A DNA stretch of 64,000 nt from assembly GCF_001713395.1 (NCBI RefSeq), contig NZ_CP016452.1, forward strand, positions 620,001 through 684,000, in the 5' to 3' direction. This document shows positions 33,697 through 42,311 of the stretch, piece after piece. Within the stretch, counting starts at the first letter, position 1. Each line of letters begins with the position of its first letter. A program made the position numbers and the translations under genes. The DNA is from Sinorhizobium sp. RAC02 (GTDB lineage: Bacteria > Pseudomonadota > Alphaproteobacteria > Rhizobiales > Rhizobiaceae). The notes below the pieces were generated by a model. The model worked only from the letters and a program-made list of their open reading frames with translations, did not search any database and was not told the DNA's origin.

Positions 33697-34320
33697 ATGC
33701 GGATGATGGCAACTGCGTTTGAGAAAACCGTGGCCGGCGGCACTATTCGACGGAAAGAGGGTGGATTGGCTTTTAGACCTGACGATCCGGACGAACTGGA
33801 AGCCGCGGTGCTTGCCTGCGCCAGGGGAGAGCGAAGCGGGCTCCGCGTGATCTTCGATCGCGAAAGCGGCCGGCTGGTCGCCGTCGCCCAGCGCATCGTG
33901 CGCCGGCGCGAGCTTGCGGAAGAGGTCGTGCAGGAGGCCTTCATCCGCATCTGGACCCATGCGCATCAATATTCGCGCGAGAGGGGTTCGGCGCGCGGCT
34001 GGATCTATGCCATCGTTCGCAACCGCGCGCTCAACCTGCTGCGCGACGGTGGGCGCGAGGAGGCGGTCGACGACATCGAGGCGCTGCAGGACCGCGACCA
34101 TGCCAGCGAGGTCATGGCGGCCTGGCAGATGCTCGACCGCGACAGCCGCCTGCGCGAATGCCTCGACGGGCTGGAGGAAACGCGGCGCAGCGGCATTCTC
34201 ATGGCCTATGTGGGCGGCTACACCCATGGCGAAATCGCCGGGCGCCTGCGCCTGCCGCTTGGCACGACGAAGTCGTGGATACGGCGCGGCCTTTCGGCGT
34301 TGAGGGAGTGCATGTCATGA
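33697..34320 (+). CDS. ECF RNA polymerase sigma factor, SigK/RpoE-like
   Basis: A 207-residue ECF sigma factor. Region 2 is visible (VAQRIVRRRELAEEVVQEAF, then RIWTHAHQYS and ARGWIYAIVRNRALNLLR). Region 4 follows (AYVGGYTHGEIAGRLRLPLG, then TTKSWIRRGLSALRE). A slightly later in-frame ATG is a possible start. Its stop overlaps the anti-sigma start. The gene order sigma, anti-sigma with an RskA-like membrane protein is typical of SigK groups. Confidence 0.92.
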   Translation: MRMMATAFEKTVAGGTIRRKEGGLAFRPDDPDELEAAVLACARGERSGLRVIFDRESGRLVAVAQRIVRRRELAEEVVQEAFIRIWTHAHQYSRERGSARGWIYAIVRNRALNLLRDGGREEAVDDIEALQDRDHASEVMAAWQMLDRDSRLRECLDGLEETRRSGILMAYVGGYTHGEIAGRLRLPLGTTKSWIRRGLSALRECMS

Positions 34321-35015
34321 CCGGCGGCAGAGAGGACGTGCTTTCGCTTGCGGACGAATATGTGCTGGGCCTGCTGGATGCCGGCGAGGCGGCGGCGGTG
34401 GATGCGCGCATCGAGCACGACGCGGCCTTGCGCGCGGCGGTCGCGGCCAGCCGCGAGCGCTTCCTGCCGCTCGACACCCAGCTTGCGCCGGCCGCTGTCG
34501 ACGATGGACTGTGGCACCGGATCGAGGCGAGCCTGCCGGCGCACGGCGAGTCCGGTCCGGTTGCCGCACCGGCAAACGACAACAGGCGCTCCGGCTGGCG
34601 GCTGGCGGCGCTTTCCTCCTTTGCCGCCACGCTGCTCCTGGCGGCGGGTCTCGTCTGGAGCCTCGGCCGCACGGTCGAGCCGGTGGTGATTGCCGTCCTG
34701 CTCAACGAGGCCGGCGAGGTGCAGGCGGTCGTCGAGGACTTCGGCAATGACACGGCCAATGTGCGCCTGCTCAGCGCCTTCGAGGTGCCGGCCGACAAGA
34801 CCATCCAGGTCTGGACGCTTCCCTCGCGCGAGCTCGGCCCCGTTTCGCTCGGCCTTCTGGACGGCAGCCGGTCCGCCCGGCTGGAAGGGCCGACATTGCC
34901 CGATCCGAATGAAGACCAGCTCTACGAGCTGACGCTCGAACAGGCGGGTGGGTCCACCTCGGGCCGTCCCACCGGGCCGATCCTCGCCAAGGGCTTTGCC
35001 AAGGCGGTGCACTAG
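34317..35015 (+). CDS. Anti-sigma factor, RskA-like
   Basis: A 232-residue membrane-anchored anti-sigma factor. The N-terminal part (LADEYVLGLLDAGEAAAVDA and a helical ASRERFLPLDTQLAP) is the usual sigma-binding region. One membrane segment is visible near residues 90-110 (LAALSSFAATLLLAAGLVWS). The C-terminal RskA domain lies outside (ADKTIQVWTLPSRELGPVSL). The ATG overlaps the sigma factor stop codon (ATGA), so the pair is translationally coupled. The domain calls follow the family; the signal that releases the sigma factor is unknown. Confidence 0.9.
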   Translation: MTGGREDVLSLADEYVLGLLDAGEAAAVDARIEHDAALRAAVAASRERFLPLDTQLAPAAVDDGLWHRIEASLPAHGESGPVAAPANDNRRSGWRLAALSSFAATLLLAAGLVWSLGRTVEPVVIAVLLNEAGEVQAVVEDFGNDTANVRLLSAFEVPADKTIQVWTLPSRELGPVSLGLLDGSRSARLEGPTLPDPNEDQLYELTLEQAGGSTSGRPTGPILAKGFAKAVH

Positions 35016-35026
35016 GACCGCGCTGC

Positions 35027-35926
35027 TCAGGGTGAGGCGATATTCCGCGGCGACAGCGCGACGCGGCGCTCCCAGATGACGAGGACCATGCTGGCGGCGA
35101 CGATGAGGAAGGCGCCGATGAAGACGTTGAGGGCCGGGATTTCCGCCCAGATGGCGTAGCCGTAGACGAAGGCCCAGATCAGGCCGGTATATTCGACGGG
35201 CGCCAGCGCGGAGGCAGGCGCATAGCGAAAACCCTCGTAGAGCAGGAACTGCCCGAGCGTCGCCACGAGGCCGAGCGCGAACATCAGCATCCACCCTTCC
35301 GCATCGGGCGTTTTCCACATCCAGGGAAAGGTGGCCGCACAGGCGATGCCGAAGAGCAGGCTGGTCGCGAACATCTGCGTGAGCGTGCTTTCGCTGCGGC
35401 TGACGAGGCGGATGAGGATGGTGCTCCAGGCCCAGCAGAAGCCCGCGACGAGGCACATGGCGGCGGGGATGAGGTTGGGCGAATGGGACGGGTTGGCCGC
35501 GATGATGACCCCGACGAAACCGCCGACGCAGGCGATCCAGCGGCCCGCGCCCACGGCCTCCTTGAGCACGAGGATCGACAGGAAGACCGTGATGATCGGC
35601 GCGGAGAAATAGAGCGTGGTGAGTTCCGCGAGACCCAGATAGCGCGCGGCGTTGTAGTAGAGCAGCCAGGCGACGAGCATCAGCGCGGCGCGCAGCACCA
35701 CGGTGCCGCGATAGGGGCTCTTCAGGATCGATGGATGGCGGTAGAAGCGGATCAGCACGCCGGAGACCAGCACGATGACGAGGCTGCGCACGAACAGGAT
35801 CTGCGGAACCTCATAGGTCGCCACCATCCATTTCACCAGTGCATCCTGCATGGCGAAACAGGCATAGCCGGCCGAGGCCAGCGCAATGCCGGCCAGCGGT
35901 TTCGTGTCGATCAGTCCGGAACTCAT
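35027..35926 (-). CDS. DMT-superfamily (EamA) transporter
   Basis: A 299-residue membrane protein with two EamA repeats and about ten hydrophobic segments (for example ALASAGYACFAMQDALVKWM at the start and PVEYTGLIWAFVYGYAIWAE near the end). It most resembles bacterial EamA exporters of amino acids or metabolites. It is convergent with the anti-sigma gene, ending 11 bases from it, and lies downstream of the oxidoreductase gene on the same strand. The two could form a small operon for an amine or amino acid. The substrate is unknown. Confidence 0.88.
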   Translation of the reverse strand: MSSGLIDTKPLAGIALASAGYACFAMQDALVKWMVATYEVPQILFVRSLVIVLVSGVLIRFYRHPSILKSPYRGTVVLRAALMLVAWLLYYNAARYLGLAELTTLYFSAPIITVFLSILVLKEAVGAGRWIACVGGFVGVIIAANPSHSPNLIPAAMCLVAGFCWAWSTILIRLVSRSESTLTQMFATSLLFGIACAATFPWMWKTPDAEGWMLMFALGLVATLGQFLLYEGFRYAPASALAPVEYTGLIWAFVYGYAIWAEIPALNVFIGAFLIVAASMVLVIWERRVALSPRNIASP

Positions 35927-35958
35927 GATGGCCTCAAGATGTCATGCCTTTTCGCCCG

Positions 35959-37314
35959 TCAAAGCCCGGGGCCTGGCCGAATGGGGCTTCCATCGCTGAA
36001 GCGCACCAGCCGGAAACGGTGGAGACGATGGCCGGGATCGTTGCCCTGGATGAGATCCGCGACGACGCGCCCGATGCCCGGCCCGATGCCGAAGCCATGG
36101 CCGCTCATCCCCGTCGCCACGAAGAGGCCGTCGATGGCCTGCGCGCGGTCGACGATGGGGACGACATCCGGCATGGCATCGATCATGCCCGCCCACGTCG
36201 TCCGCAGCGAAACCGGCCCGATCTGCGGGAAAAGCGCCTGGAAGTCGCGTTCGATCGCGCGGAGACGGGCGTGTTCGGGCGCGGGATCGAGGACCCGCAT
36301 CGCCTCGAAGGGGCTCGCGCCGTCCGGCGTCCAGTCGCGCGGCGTCGTCCAGCCGTCGGGAAACGCCGCCGGCGCGGTGAGGCGATAGCGCATGCCCAGC
36401 GGATTGGCCTTCAGGACGGGAAGATATTTTGGCGCGTGGCGGAAGGCATCTGGGCCGAGAGAGAGCTGGCTGCTGCCGCCCGGTGCCAGCGTGTAGCCGC
36501 CATCCTGCCGGCGCCGGAAGGCGATTTGCGCATCGGCCGCCGCACCCGCATGGATCTCCGGCAGCGGCCCGGTGGCGGCCACGGTGGCCCGCACGCTGAG
36601 CTGCGGAATGGAAATGCCGTGTTTGCGCAGGAAGAGCGAGGACCACGCGCCGCCCGCGACCAGCACGCTGGAAGTCGCGATCGGACCCGCCTCCGTCCAC
36701 ACGCCGCTGACCCGGCCGGCCGAGAGCTCCAGCGCCCGTGCGGCGCAGTTTTCCACGATCTTCACGCCGTGGCGCACCGCAAGGCGGGCGAGCGCCGGCA
36801 CGGCGAGCCACGGCTCGGCGCGCAAGTCGGAGGGCGTGACCATCGCGCCGGCATAGCGGCGTGCGGCACCCTCGAAGAGGCTGGCGGTCTCGTTCGCATC
36901 GATGAGGCGGGTGTCGAGGTCGTGCTCGGCGGCGATCTTCATGAAGGCGTCGAAGCCGGCCAGGTCCTTTTGCGATCGGGCGAGATAGGTCACGCCCGTC
37001 CGGATCAGGCCGATATCCTCGCCGCTTTCCTCGGCCAGTTCCCGCCAGAGACGGCAGGCCTCGATGACGATCGGAAGCTCATCCGCATCGCGGCCCTGCT
37101 TGCGGATCCATCCCCAGTTTCGCGAGGACTGCTCGGCGGCGATGCGTCCCTTTTCCAACAGCGTAACGGAGATGTTGCGCTTGGCCAGGAAGAGCGCCGT
37201 GGTGACGCCGATGATGCCGCCGCCGATGATGACCACCTCGGACGCCTGCGGCGGTGGCCCGGGATAGCGGATGGGATCGGCCAGGGAGAAGGGAAAGGTG
37301 AGCACGGGATGCAT
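35959..37314 (-). CDS. FAD-dependent oxidoreductase, DAO family
   Basis: A 451-residue flavoprotein of the D-amino-acid oxidase/glycine oxidase/DadA superfamily. The Rossmann motif VVIIGGGIIGVTTALFLAKR lies near residue 22, followed by SRNWGWIRKQGRDADELPI. The C-terminal FAD-binding signature is GLFVATGMSGHGFGIGPGIG. The ATG was chosen so that the protein begins 20 residues before the Rossmann strand; the same frame continues upstream without protein-like character. Likely oxidises a secondary amine or amino acid and passes electrons to oxygen or a quinone. The adjacent exporter points to amine metabolism, which is inference. Confidence 0.88.
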   Translation of the reverse strand: MHPVLTFPFSLADPIRYPGPPPQASEVVIIGGGIIGVTTALFLAKRNISVTLLEKGRIAAEQSSRNWGWIRKQGRDADELPIVIEACRLWRELAEESGEDIGLIRTGVTYLARSQKDLAGFDAFMKIAAEHDLDTRLIDANETASLFEGAARRYAGAMVTPSDLRAEPWLAVPALARLAVRHGVKIVENCAARALELSAGRVSGVWTEAGPIATSSVLVAGGAWSSLFLRKHGISIPQLSVRATVAATGPLPEIHAGAAADAQIAFRRRQDGGYTLAPGGSSQLSLGPDAFRHAPKYLPVLKANPLGMRYRLTAPAAFPDGWTTPRDWTPDGASPFEAMRVLDPAPEHARLRAIERDFQALFPQIGPVSLRTTWAGMIDAMPDVVPIVDRAQAIDGLFVATGMSGHGFGIGPGIGRVVADLIQGNDPGHRLHRFRLVRFSDGSPIRPGPGL

Positions 37315-37366
37315 TCTGGGGCAGGAGAGTCGCTGCCTTGGCAGTACCAGATAAACCGCCACCAAA

Positions 37367-37867
37367 CTACTGGCTTCCGCTCGGATTCGCGCCCCGGAAT
37401 GCTGCCGGTAACCGTGCGACGATGCGCTCGACCGCTGTCGAAAGCGGAATCGTGCCGCGGCGGTGTTCGGTGCCGGCCTCGTGCAGGAACAGGCCTTTGG
37501 CGATGCCGTCATACATGTCGATGAGCGCGCTTGCCACCGCGCCGGGCACGCCCTCTTCGGCCAGCAGCGCGGCGCGGCGCTCGGGCGGAACCAGCGCCGG
37601 CACCACCGGGCGGCCGAGAGCCTGCGCGAAGGCCGCGGCCACGTCGCCGGCGCTCCAGTCCTGCGGCCCGGCGATTTCCACCATGCGCCGGCCGGTCCAG
37701 TCCTCGCAGAGCAGGACCGCGGCGGTGCGCCCGACATCGATCGTGCTGACCATAGCAATCTTTTGGACGGGGTCGAGGAAGGATGGCAGCCCGCCCTCGG
37801 ACAGGGCAGCGCCCGCCACCTCGCTCCAGGTCTCGATGAAATAGCCCGAGCGCAGGAAAGCGGTCGA
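37367..37867 (-). pseudogene. NmrA-family NAD(P)-binding protein, 5'-truncated
   Basis: The frame starts abruptly at a stop codon (37868-37870) and reads STAFLRSGYFIETWSEVAGA, then LPSFLDPVQKIAMVSTIDVG and WTGRRMVEIAGPQDWSAGDV. This corresponds to the second half of NmrA/HSCARG-type proteins, where the Rossmann N-terminal half is missing. The truncation point is within about 12 bases of the start of the repeated small-protein module (37879). Insertion or recombination at this module probably removed the 5' half. Confidence 0.75.
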
Positions 37868-37878
37868 TTACGAAGCAC

Positions 37879-38256
37879 GTCAAAGTTAATAGTGCCGGGT
37901 GGGTGTCGAGCGTACATTCGGGCGGCTCGGCACCATCGTAGCGCGCCACGGCATTCACAAAGCGCTGGTGTTTTCGCTGAGAAGTCAGGAGACTTCCATG
38001 CATTCCAACCACCTACAGCCCGAAAAACTAACCGCCGTCAAACAAGTGTACGATGACATCGTGACGCAAGAGTGGTTCTCGAAGACCGACGAAGCGCGAT
38101 CATCATTCGCACGTTATCTGATAGACACCTATTCCATAGGTCAGATTGAGCCGACACGGTTCCGCAAGATCGTAGAATGTTCAGCGCGATCGCATTACAG
38201 TCGCTCGATGTAAGCATCCACCCTAGCGTGGACGCAGGGCCCCGCTTCAAAGATGA
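37879..38256 (+). repeat. Small-protein module, copy 2
   Basis: Second copy of the module found at 22615-22988, in the same orientation and about 15.3 kb away. The coding part is about 90 percent identical at nucleotide level, with matching ribosome binding region and similar ends. Here the module abuts the truncated NmrA gene. The repeat may be a source of recombination between 22.6 and 38.2 kb. Confidence 0.88.
37998..38213 (+). CDS. Conserved small protein of unknown function, copy 2
   Basis: A 71-residue protein, MHSNHLQPEKLTAVKQVYDD at the start, with the shared segment FARYLIDTYSIGQIEPTRFR in the middle. AGGAG before the ATG (TCAGGAGACTTCC) supports the start. The copy at 22733 differs at about six residues, such as E to K, A to Q and R to T, while about twice as many nucleotide changes are silent. 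No signal, membrane segment or known domain is seen. Both copies being intact argues that the product is used. Confidence 0.75.
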   Translation: MHSNHLQPEKLTAVKQVYDDIVTQEWFSKTDEARSSFARYLIDTYSIGQIEPTRFRKIVECSARSHYSRSM

Positions 38257-38585
38257 TACTGTTTTAGAAAGCCGCCCGGAATCGGGTAGGGCAAATCCTT
38301 ACATAGGCGCGAGTATATCACCTTGATGTAACGCCTAACTTCAAGCATAAGATGCCGATATCCTGTGCCCGCGTCCCGCCCCTCAGGCGGGTATTGAGCT
38401 GAGCATGCTGCTTTCATCACCGTGACCCCGAGTAAACTTCTCGCGATTGCGCATGGGCTTCAAGCACCTGCGATATCGAGCTTAAGGAAGGAATTTCATC
38501 TCGAACGACCGCCTCGGCTGCTCCGTGTCAATCCTTGGTATGGCCGTCGCGCAGCCGCGCGGCAATTTCACATACGGCGCATTCT
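38257..38585. other. Intergenic stretch without a recognised gene
   Basis: About 330 bases between the repeat module and the 3' end of the HxlR gene. Several short overlapping frames exist, none with a ribosome binding site. Nothing identifiable. Confidence 0.45.
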
Positions 38586-39308
38586 TCATTCAACAGCTAC
38601 ATTCTTTGGAGAGTCTCCAATGGATCTCATTCGAGGTATCTTGGCGAATACACTCAGACCGAGCCACTCTTGAATGTTGCGCGCGAGACCCTTGTCCCCT
38701 TCCAGTCTCAGCGTTTCCGCATCGATTTCCTGCCGTATGGTCGAGAGGCCCATCCAAATTGCTGTCATCGAACTAAGCGCTGCTTCAACAAGCAGGTCCA
38801 CATCATAGCCCGGATCAAAATTGCAAAGATCGACTTTTCCGTTTTCGACCACCAGCCACCAACACTTTTGGGAGGCTGAAAGTTCCGGGTACAGAAACTG
38901 TATCGTGCAACGGCGAGCCGGGAGCGTTTTCGTATCGAGGTTCCGCCGCATGTCCCACATAAGCAAAGAAGGGTCTAGGTTCCTCAGGGAAAGTCGTGAC
39001 TCCATCCACCGTTGCGCCCAGTTGCCAAGCCCTATGATCAAAGGCCTCAGTTCTTCGCCCGCTGCTGTGAGCAGGTAATGGGTGGTGCCGTTTACATTCC
39101 TTGTCGTGATAATCCCGGATTGCTCCAACTCTTTCAGCCGTTTAGACAGGAGTGCGGGAGACATTTTTGGCACACCGCGGCGCAGTTCATTGAAGCGCGT
39201 CGAACCGCAAAGGAACTCGCGGACAACCAGTGTCGTCCAACGTGAGCAGAGAACTTCCGACGCCATCGAGACTGGGCAGAATTGCCCATAGCCGGCACGC
39301 TCTACCAT
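38586..39308 (-). CDS. HxlR-family regulator with C-terminal extension
   Basis: A 240-residue regulator. Residues 1-100 form an HxlR winged helix: CPVSMASEVLCSRWTTLVVR, then STRFNELRRGVPKMSPALLS and KRLKELEQSGIITTR. Residues 130-235 are an SCP2-like sterol-carrier/effector domain (CTIQFLYPELSASQKCWWLV, then DLCNFDPGYDVDLLVEA). GGAGG eight bases upstream supports the ATG at 39308. It is divergent from an acyl-CoA-dehydrogenase-like gene at 39473 and probably regulates it. Confidence 0.88.
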   Translation of the reverse strand: MVERAGYGQFCPVSMASEVLCSRWTTLVVREFLCGSTRFNELRRGVPKMSPALLSKRLKELEQSGIITTRNVNGTTHYLLTAAGEELRPLIIGLGNWAQRWMESRLSLRNLDPSLLMWDMRRNLDTKTLPARRCTIQFLYPELSASQKCWWLVVENGKVDLCNFDPGYDVDLLVEAALSSMTAIWMGLSTIRQEIDAETLRLEGDKGLARNIQEWLGLSVFAKIPRMRSIGDSPKNVAVE

Positions 39309-39472
39309 GGGGACCTCCAACGGTCTGGATCAGGTAAGATATTGCAAAGCAATCGATCCGCCAATCACCCCTTCCTCGCCATACCGCGGCGACATCTGGT
39401 ACAGTTCGTGTACTAGCCGCTAATCTGAAACGAGCGCACAGTTTAGATCCTCATCAGATAGGAGGCACTGAT

Positions 39473-40630
39473 ATGCTCGGAATTATAGAACCAGCGGAGA
39501 ATTCTAGCGGCGGTTTGTCGATCGCCGAGTTGACCAATTCAATCCTGCCCACCTTAGCCCAACGTGCCGCATCGATCGACGACAGCGATGCCTTCGTCGG
39601 TGAAAATTACGCATTTCTGAAGGACATCGGTCTCATGCGGGCAGGCGTTCCCATCGAACTGGGCGGACTGGGTGCGGAAGTACCGGAACTTGCTGAGATG
39701 CTCAAATCCATTGCGCGGGTCTGCGGGTCAACGGCGCTTGCCTTTTCCATGCACACCCATCAAGTCGCAATCCCCGCCTGGCGCTGGCGGCATCAGAAGG
39801 TGGCCGCGGTCGAACCGCTCCTGAAACGTGTTGCATCGGAACAAGTAGTATTGCTTTCGAGCGGCGGATCGGACTGGATCGGCGGATCAGGGAAAGCCGT
39901 GAAAGTTGATGGCGGATACAGGATCACCGCGCGCAAGCGCTTCACGTCAGGTGCGGCGGCAGGAAACATCCTGATGACCGGAGCTGTTCATGAAGAAGAG
40001 AGCGGCGTTCGCTCCGTCGTTCATTTCGGCGTTTCGATGGCATCGCCGGAGGTTTCGATCGAGGATACTTGGCGAACGCTTGGAATGCGGGGAACGGGGT
40101 CGAACGACGTCATCGTCGAAAACCTCTTCGTGCCGGATGGGAGTGTTGCATTTTTCAGAGCTGCAGGGCAATGGCACCCCGTATTCCAAATCATCGGGAC
40201 GATCGCGTTTCCTCTGATTTACGCAGTCTATGTCGGCGTCGCCGAGAGCGCGCGCGATATCGCGGTCAAAATGGTCCGTGATAAAGCCACCAGCGATTAC
40301 GTGATCGGGCTGGTCGGGCGCATGGAAACGTCTCTCAGAGCCGCCCAGATCGCACATCGCTGGATGTTGGATGTGGTTGGGCGAAATGCGCCGTCCGCCG
40401 AAACCATTAACGAGATTATGATCGGCCGTTCCTTGGTCGCACGGCACGCGATCGAAGTGACGGAGCTTGCAATGGAGGCCGCGGGTGGCGCGGCATTCTA
40501 TCGGGACAGCGGACTGGAACGCCGTTTTCGGGATATACAGGGCGCTCGCTATCATCCGATGCAGCCCGGAGCCCAGGCACAATATGCGGGTTCACTCGCA
40601 CTCGGACTTCCAACTGAGAACATATTCTAG
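39473..40630 (+). CDS. Acyl-CoA dehydrogenase-like flavoprotein
   Basis: A 385-residue member of the acyl-CoA dehydrogenase superfamily. The N-terminal helical domain (FLKDIGLMRAGVPIELGGLG), central beta domain (YRITARKRFTSGAAAGNILM, then TWRTLGMRGTGSNDVIVENL) and C-terminal helices (ITIGRS-like IMIGRSLVARHAIEVTELAM, then FRDIQGARYHPMQPG) are all visible. The catalytic Glu of true acyl-CoA dehydrogenases cannot be assigned with confidence, and the protein may be a flavin monooxygenase of the DszC or SfnC type. A GGAGG lies a few bases before the start. The lone gene is divergent from the HxlR regulator. Confidence 0.83.
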   Translation: MLGIIEPAENSSGGLSIAELTNSILPTLAQRAASIDDSDAFVGENYAFLKDIGLMRAGVPIELGGLGAEVPELAEMLKSIARVCGSTALAFSMHTHQVAIPAWRWRHQKVAAVEPLLKRVASEQVVLLSSGGSDWIGGSGKAVKVDGGYRITARKRFTSGAAAGNILMTGAVHEEESGVRSVVHFGVSMASPEVSIEDTWRTLGMRGTGSNDVIVENLFVPDGSVAFFRAAGQWHPVFQIIGTIAFPLIYAVYVGVAESARDIAVKMVRDKATSDYVIGLVGRMETSLRAAQIAHRWMLDVVGRNAPSAETINEIMIGRSLVARHAIEVTELAMEAAGGAAFYRDSGLERRFRDIQGARYHPMQPGAQAQYAGSLALGLPTENIF

Positions 40631-40974
40631 AGGGCGCAGATCATTTGTGGCCTGCCTTACGTGGGATCGAGACGGTCGTTCTCACGGCGAAATGCAAAAT
40701 TTTGACTGCTTCGCGGCGAATACCGCCGATTCATCGACGCCGACTTCGTTGGCCTCTCCGAGAAAGCCGATGAGATTGCCTTGCAGTCTTGTCGGCGTGA
40801 TGCCACCGAAGCGGCTCGGTACGGCAACGCCATGAACGCGGCGAACAATATCTGCTTTCGGTAAGGTAGGGTGCGCTCTCAACGTTTACGTGCGGTCCAA
40901 GCGATCGAAACGAAACCGCTGGGCGTGTGGTAAGATAACTCAAGGGCAGCGAAAAGTTTGACCTACAACATCTG
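40631..40974. other. Intergenic stretch without a recognised gene
   Basis: About 340 bases. Short overlapping frames on both strands (for example 40682-40882 on the minus strand) show no family resemblance or ribosome binding site. Confidence 0.45.
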
Positions 40975-41439
40975 TCAATCCAGCAAATCGGCAGGGACTT
41001 TCCCGCCATTTTCGGACAATGCCTTCAGAAGCGCCTTGTGAAGCCATGTGTTCATGGTGGCGGAGTCGGTCTTTTCGCCCGTGTAGCCAAGCTCGTCCGC
41101 AAGTTCCTTGCGCTCAGCAAGGCTTGCTTCGAGTCCCAGAGCCTTTAGCAAATCCACAATCGAATGGCGCCAGTCGAGCTTCTCTGCGTATTTCTTCACT
41201 GCTTCATCAAGGATGGCCGCTAAGTCAACAGGGGCAGTCTGCCGTAGGGAAGCAGGTTCGGCATTGGCCCCCGCCAGCGTCGCTGCGACCTCACTGTCGA
41301 GATCGGGCGTTGCGATAACGCCCGCGGCCTTGGTCTGAACATCGTTGGCAAGGACTGTTCTCGTCGGTGCGCTCTCAACATCTGTTGTCTCCGCCGCCTT
41401 GCCGAAGAGTTTTTCCTTGATGGAGCTGAAGATTCCCAT
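40975..41439 (-). CDS. DUF3597 domain protein
   Basis: A 154-residue protein with the DUF3597 domain. Residues about 75-150 carry LDEAVKKYAEKLDWRHSIVD, then KALGLEASLAERKELADELG and MNTWLHKALLKALSENGGKV, the family hallmarks. The N-terminus (MGIFSSIKEKLFGKAAET) is a conserved start, so the ATG at 41439 is preferred over the longer frame. DUF3597 proteins are of unknown function and are often found in stress-related rhizobial loci. It is convergent with the preceding region and close to a small helix-turn-helix gene. Confidence 0.85.
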   Translation of the reverse strand: MGIFSSIKEKLFGKAAETTDVESAPTRTVLANDVQTKAAGVIATPDLDSEVAATLAGANAEPASLRQTAPVDLAAILDEAVKKYAEKLDWRHSIVDLLKALGLEASLAERKELADELGYTGEKTDSATMNTWLHKALLKALSENGGKVPADLLD

Positions 41440-41530
41440 TTTCCGATCCCTTTCATCGCGAACCCCGAGCCGAGTGCACTTGGCGAAGTATGGCATTGTC
41501 CGGGGTTGGCAAGTGTGTTGCCGTTAGAAA

Positions 41531-41710
41531 CTAGGCTTGTTTTATGCCTGCCGCCGTCAGCAGCCGAGAAAGCCTCACCGGGTCCTTGAGTTCTCCGCTT
41601 CCAAGCTTGGTGATTTCAAGTTCGGTCAAACCGGAAATCACTGAGAGCTGCTCAAGAGAGTATCCCGTCGTTTTCCTAAGCTCAGTGATCGGATTCCCTA
41701 CATTCATCAT
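41531..41710 (-). CDS. Small helix-turn-helix protein
   Basis: A 59-residue protein with a helix-turn-helix-like pattern: TELRKTTGYSLEQLSVISGL followed by TELEITKLGSGELKDPVRLS. An AGGAG nine bases before the ATG supports this start; two neighbouring in-frame ATG codons are alternatives. It resembles the DNA-binding core of XRE-type repressors with no additional domain. Its target is unknown. It is divergent from the CsbD gene at 41860. Confidence 0.65.
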   Translation of the reverse strand: MMNVGNPITELRKTTGYSLEQLSVISGLTELEITKLGSGELKDPVRLSRLLTAAGIKQA

Positions 41711-41787
41711 CGTGCGCATCTCCTATTGTGCATCGCAATATAGGTGTATTGCGGCGCATTCCAAGACAGGCGACACGCAAGAAGATG

Positions 41788-41812
41788 GGAACTCGTCGCT
41801 GGATCAAAAGTC
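41788..41812 (+). promoter_or_regulatory. Weak EcfG-type promoter before the CsbD gene
   Basis: GGAAC (41788-41792) followed after 17 bases by GTC, one base from the GTT used by EcfG sigma factors. It lies 47 bases before the CsbD start. The call depends on the neighbouring stress genes. Confidence 0.35.
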
Positions 41813-41859
41813 GGCCTCACGCATTTCATTAAGATCAGCCTTTACGAAAGGGAATCACG

Positions 41860-42063
41860 ATGGACTGGAACCGAGTCGAAGGTAACTGGAAGCAGGTCAA
41901 GGGTAAGATCAAAGAGCAGTGGGGCAAGCTCACCGACGACGATCTGGACGTGATCGAAGGCAAGCGCGACCAGCTCGAAGGCAAAGTTCAGGAGCGCTAC
42001 GGCTACGAAAAGGATCGCGTGTCCCGAGATATCGATGATTGGTATGGCCGTCAGACCTGGTGA
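41860..42063 (+). CDS. CsbD family stress protein
   Basis: A 67-residue CsbD protein, MDWNRVEGNWKQVKGKIKEQ, with the WGKLTDDDLDVIEGKRDQLE segment and a C-terminal RYGYEKDRV. The length is normal for the family. CsbD proteins are induced by general stress factors, though their function is unsettled. A well-formed intrinsic terminator follows at 42070-42096, so it is probably monocistronic. A GGGAAT-like ribosome binding site lies before the ATG. Confidence 0.93.
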   Translation: MDWNRVEGNWKQVKGKIKEQWGKLTDDDLDVIEGKRDQLEGKVQERYGYEKDRVSRDIDDWYGRQTW

Positions 42064-42069
42064 TCCAAC

Positions 42070-42096
42070 AAAGGCCCGTCGTTCCGGCGGGCCTTT
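42070..42096 (+). terminator. Intrinsic terminator-like hairpin after the CsbD gene
   Basis: AAAGGCCCG pairs with CGGGCCTTT around a nine-base loop that itself can pair partly. Only three T follow, so it may be leaky into the DUF2934 gene behind it. Confidence 0.7.
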
Positions 42097-42116
42097 CCAT
42101 TTCGGAGAGTAAGATG

Positions 42117-42311
42117 ATGACCGACGAACGCGAACGCCGCATTACAGCACGAGCCTTTGAATTGTGGCAGCGGGAGGGTTGCCTCGATGGCCGCAGCTTG
42201 GCTCATTGGCTGCAGGCGGAAAAAGAGGTCGATGACGAAGTTGACGAATTGGTCGCAGAGGATCGCACGGACGGTATTCGCTCGATCAAGGTGGTAAGTT
42301 CTACGCATTAA
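42117..42311 (+). CDS. DUF2934 protein (first)
   Basis: A 64-residue protein of the DUF2934 family, beginning MTDERERRITARAFELWQRE and with DGRSLAHWLQAEKEVDDEVD, the characteristic W-AE motif. GGAGAG at 42104-42109 serves the start; an ATG one codon earlier is in frame. The family has unknown function. A second DUF2934 gene is at 58162. Both sit near stress genes. Confidence 0.85.
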   Translation: MTDERERRITARAFELWQREGCLDGRSLAHWLQAEKEVDDEVDELVAEDRTDGIRSIKVVSSTH

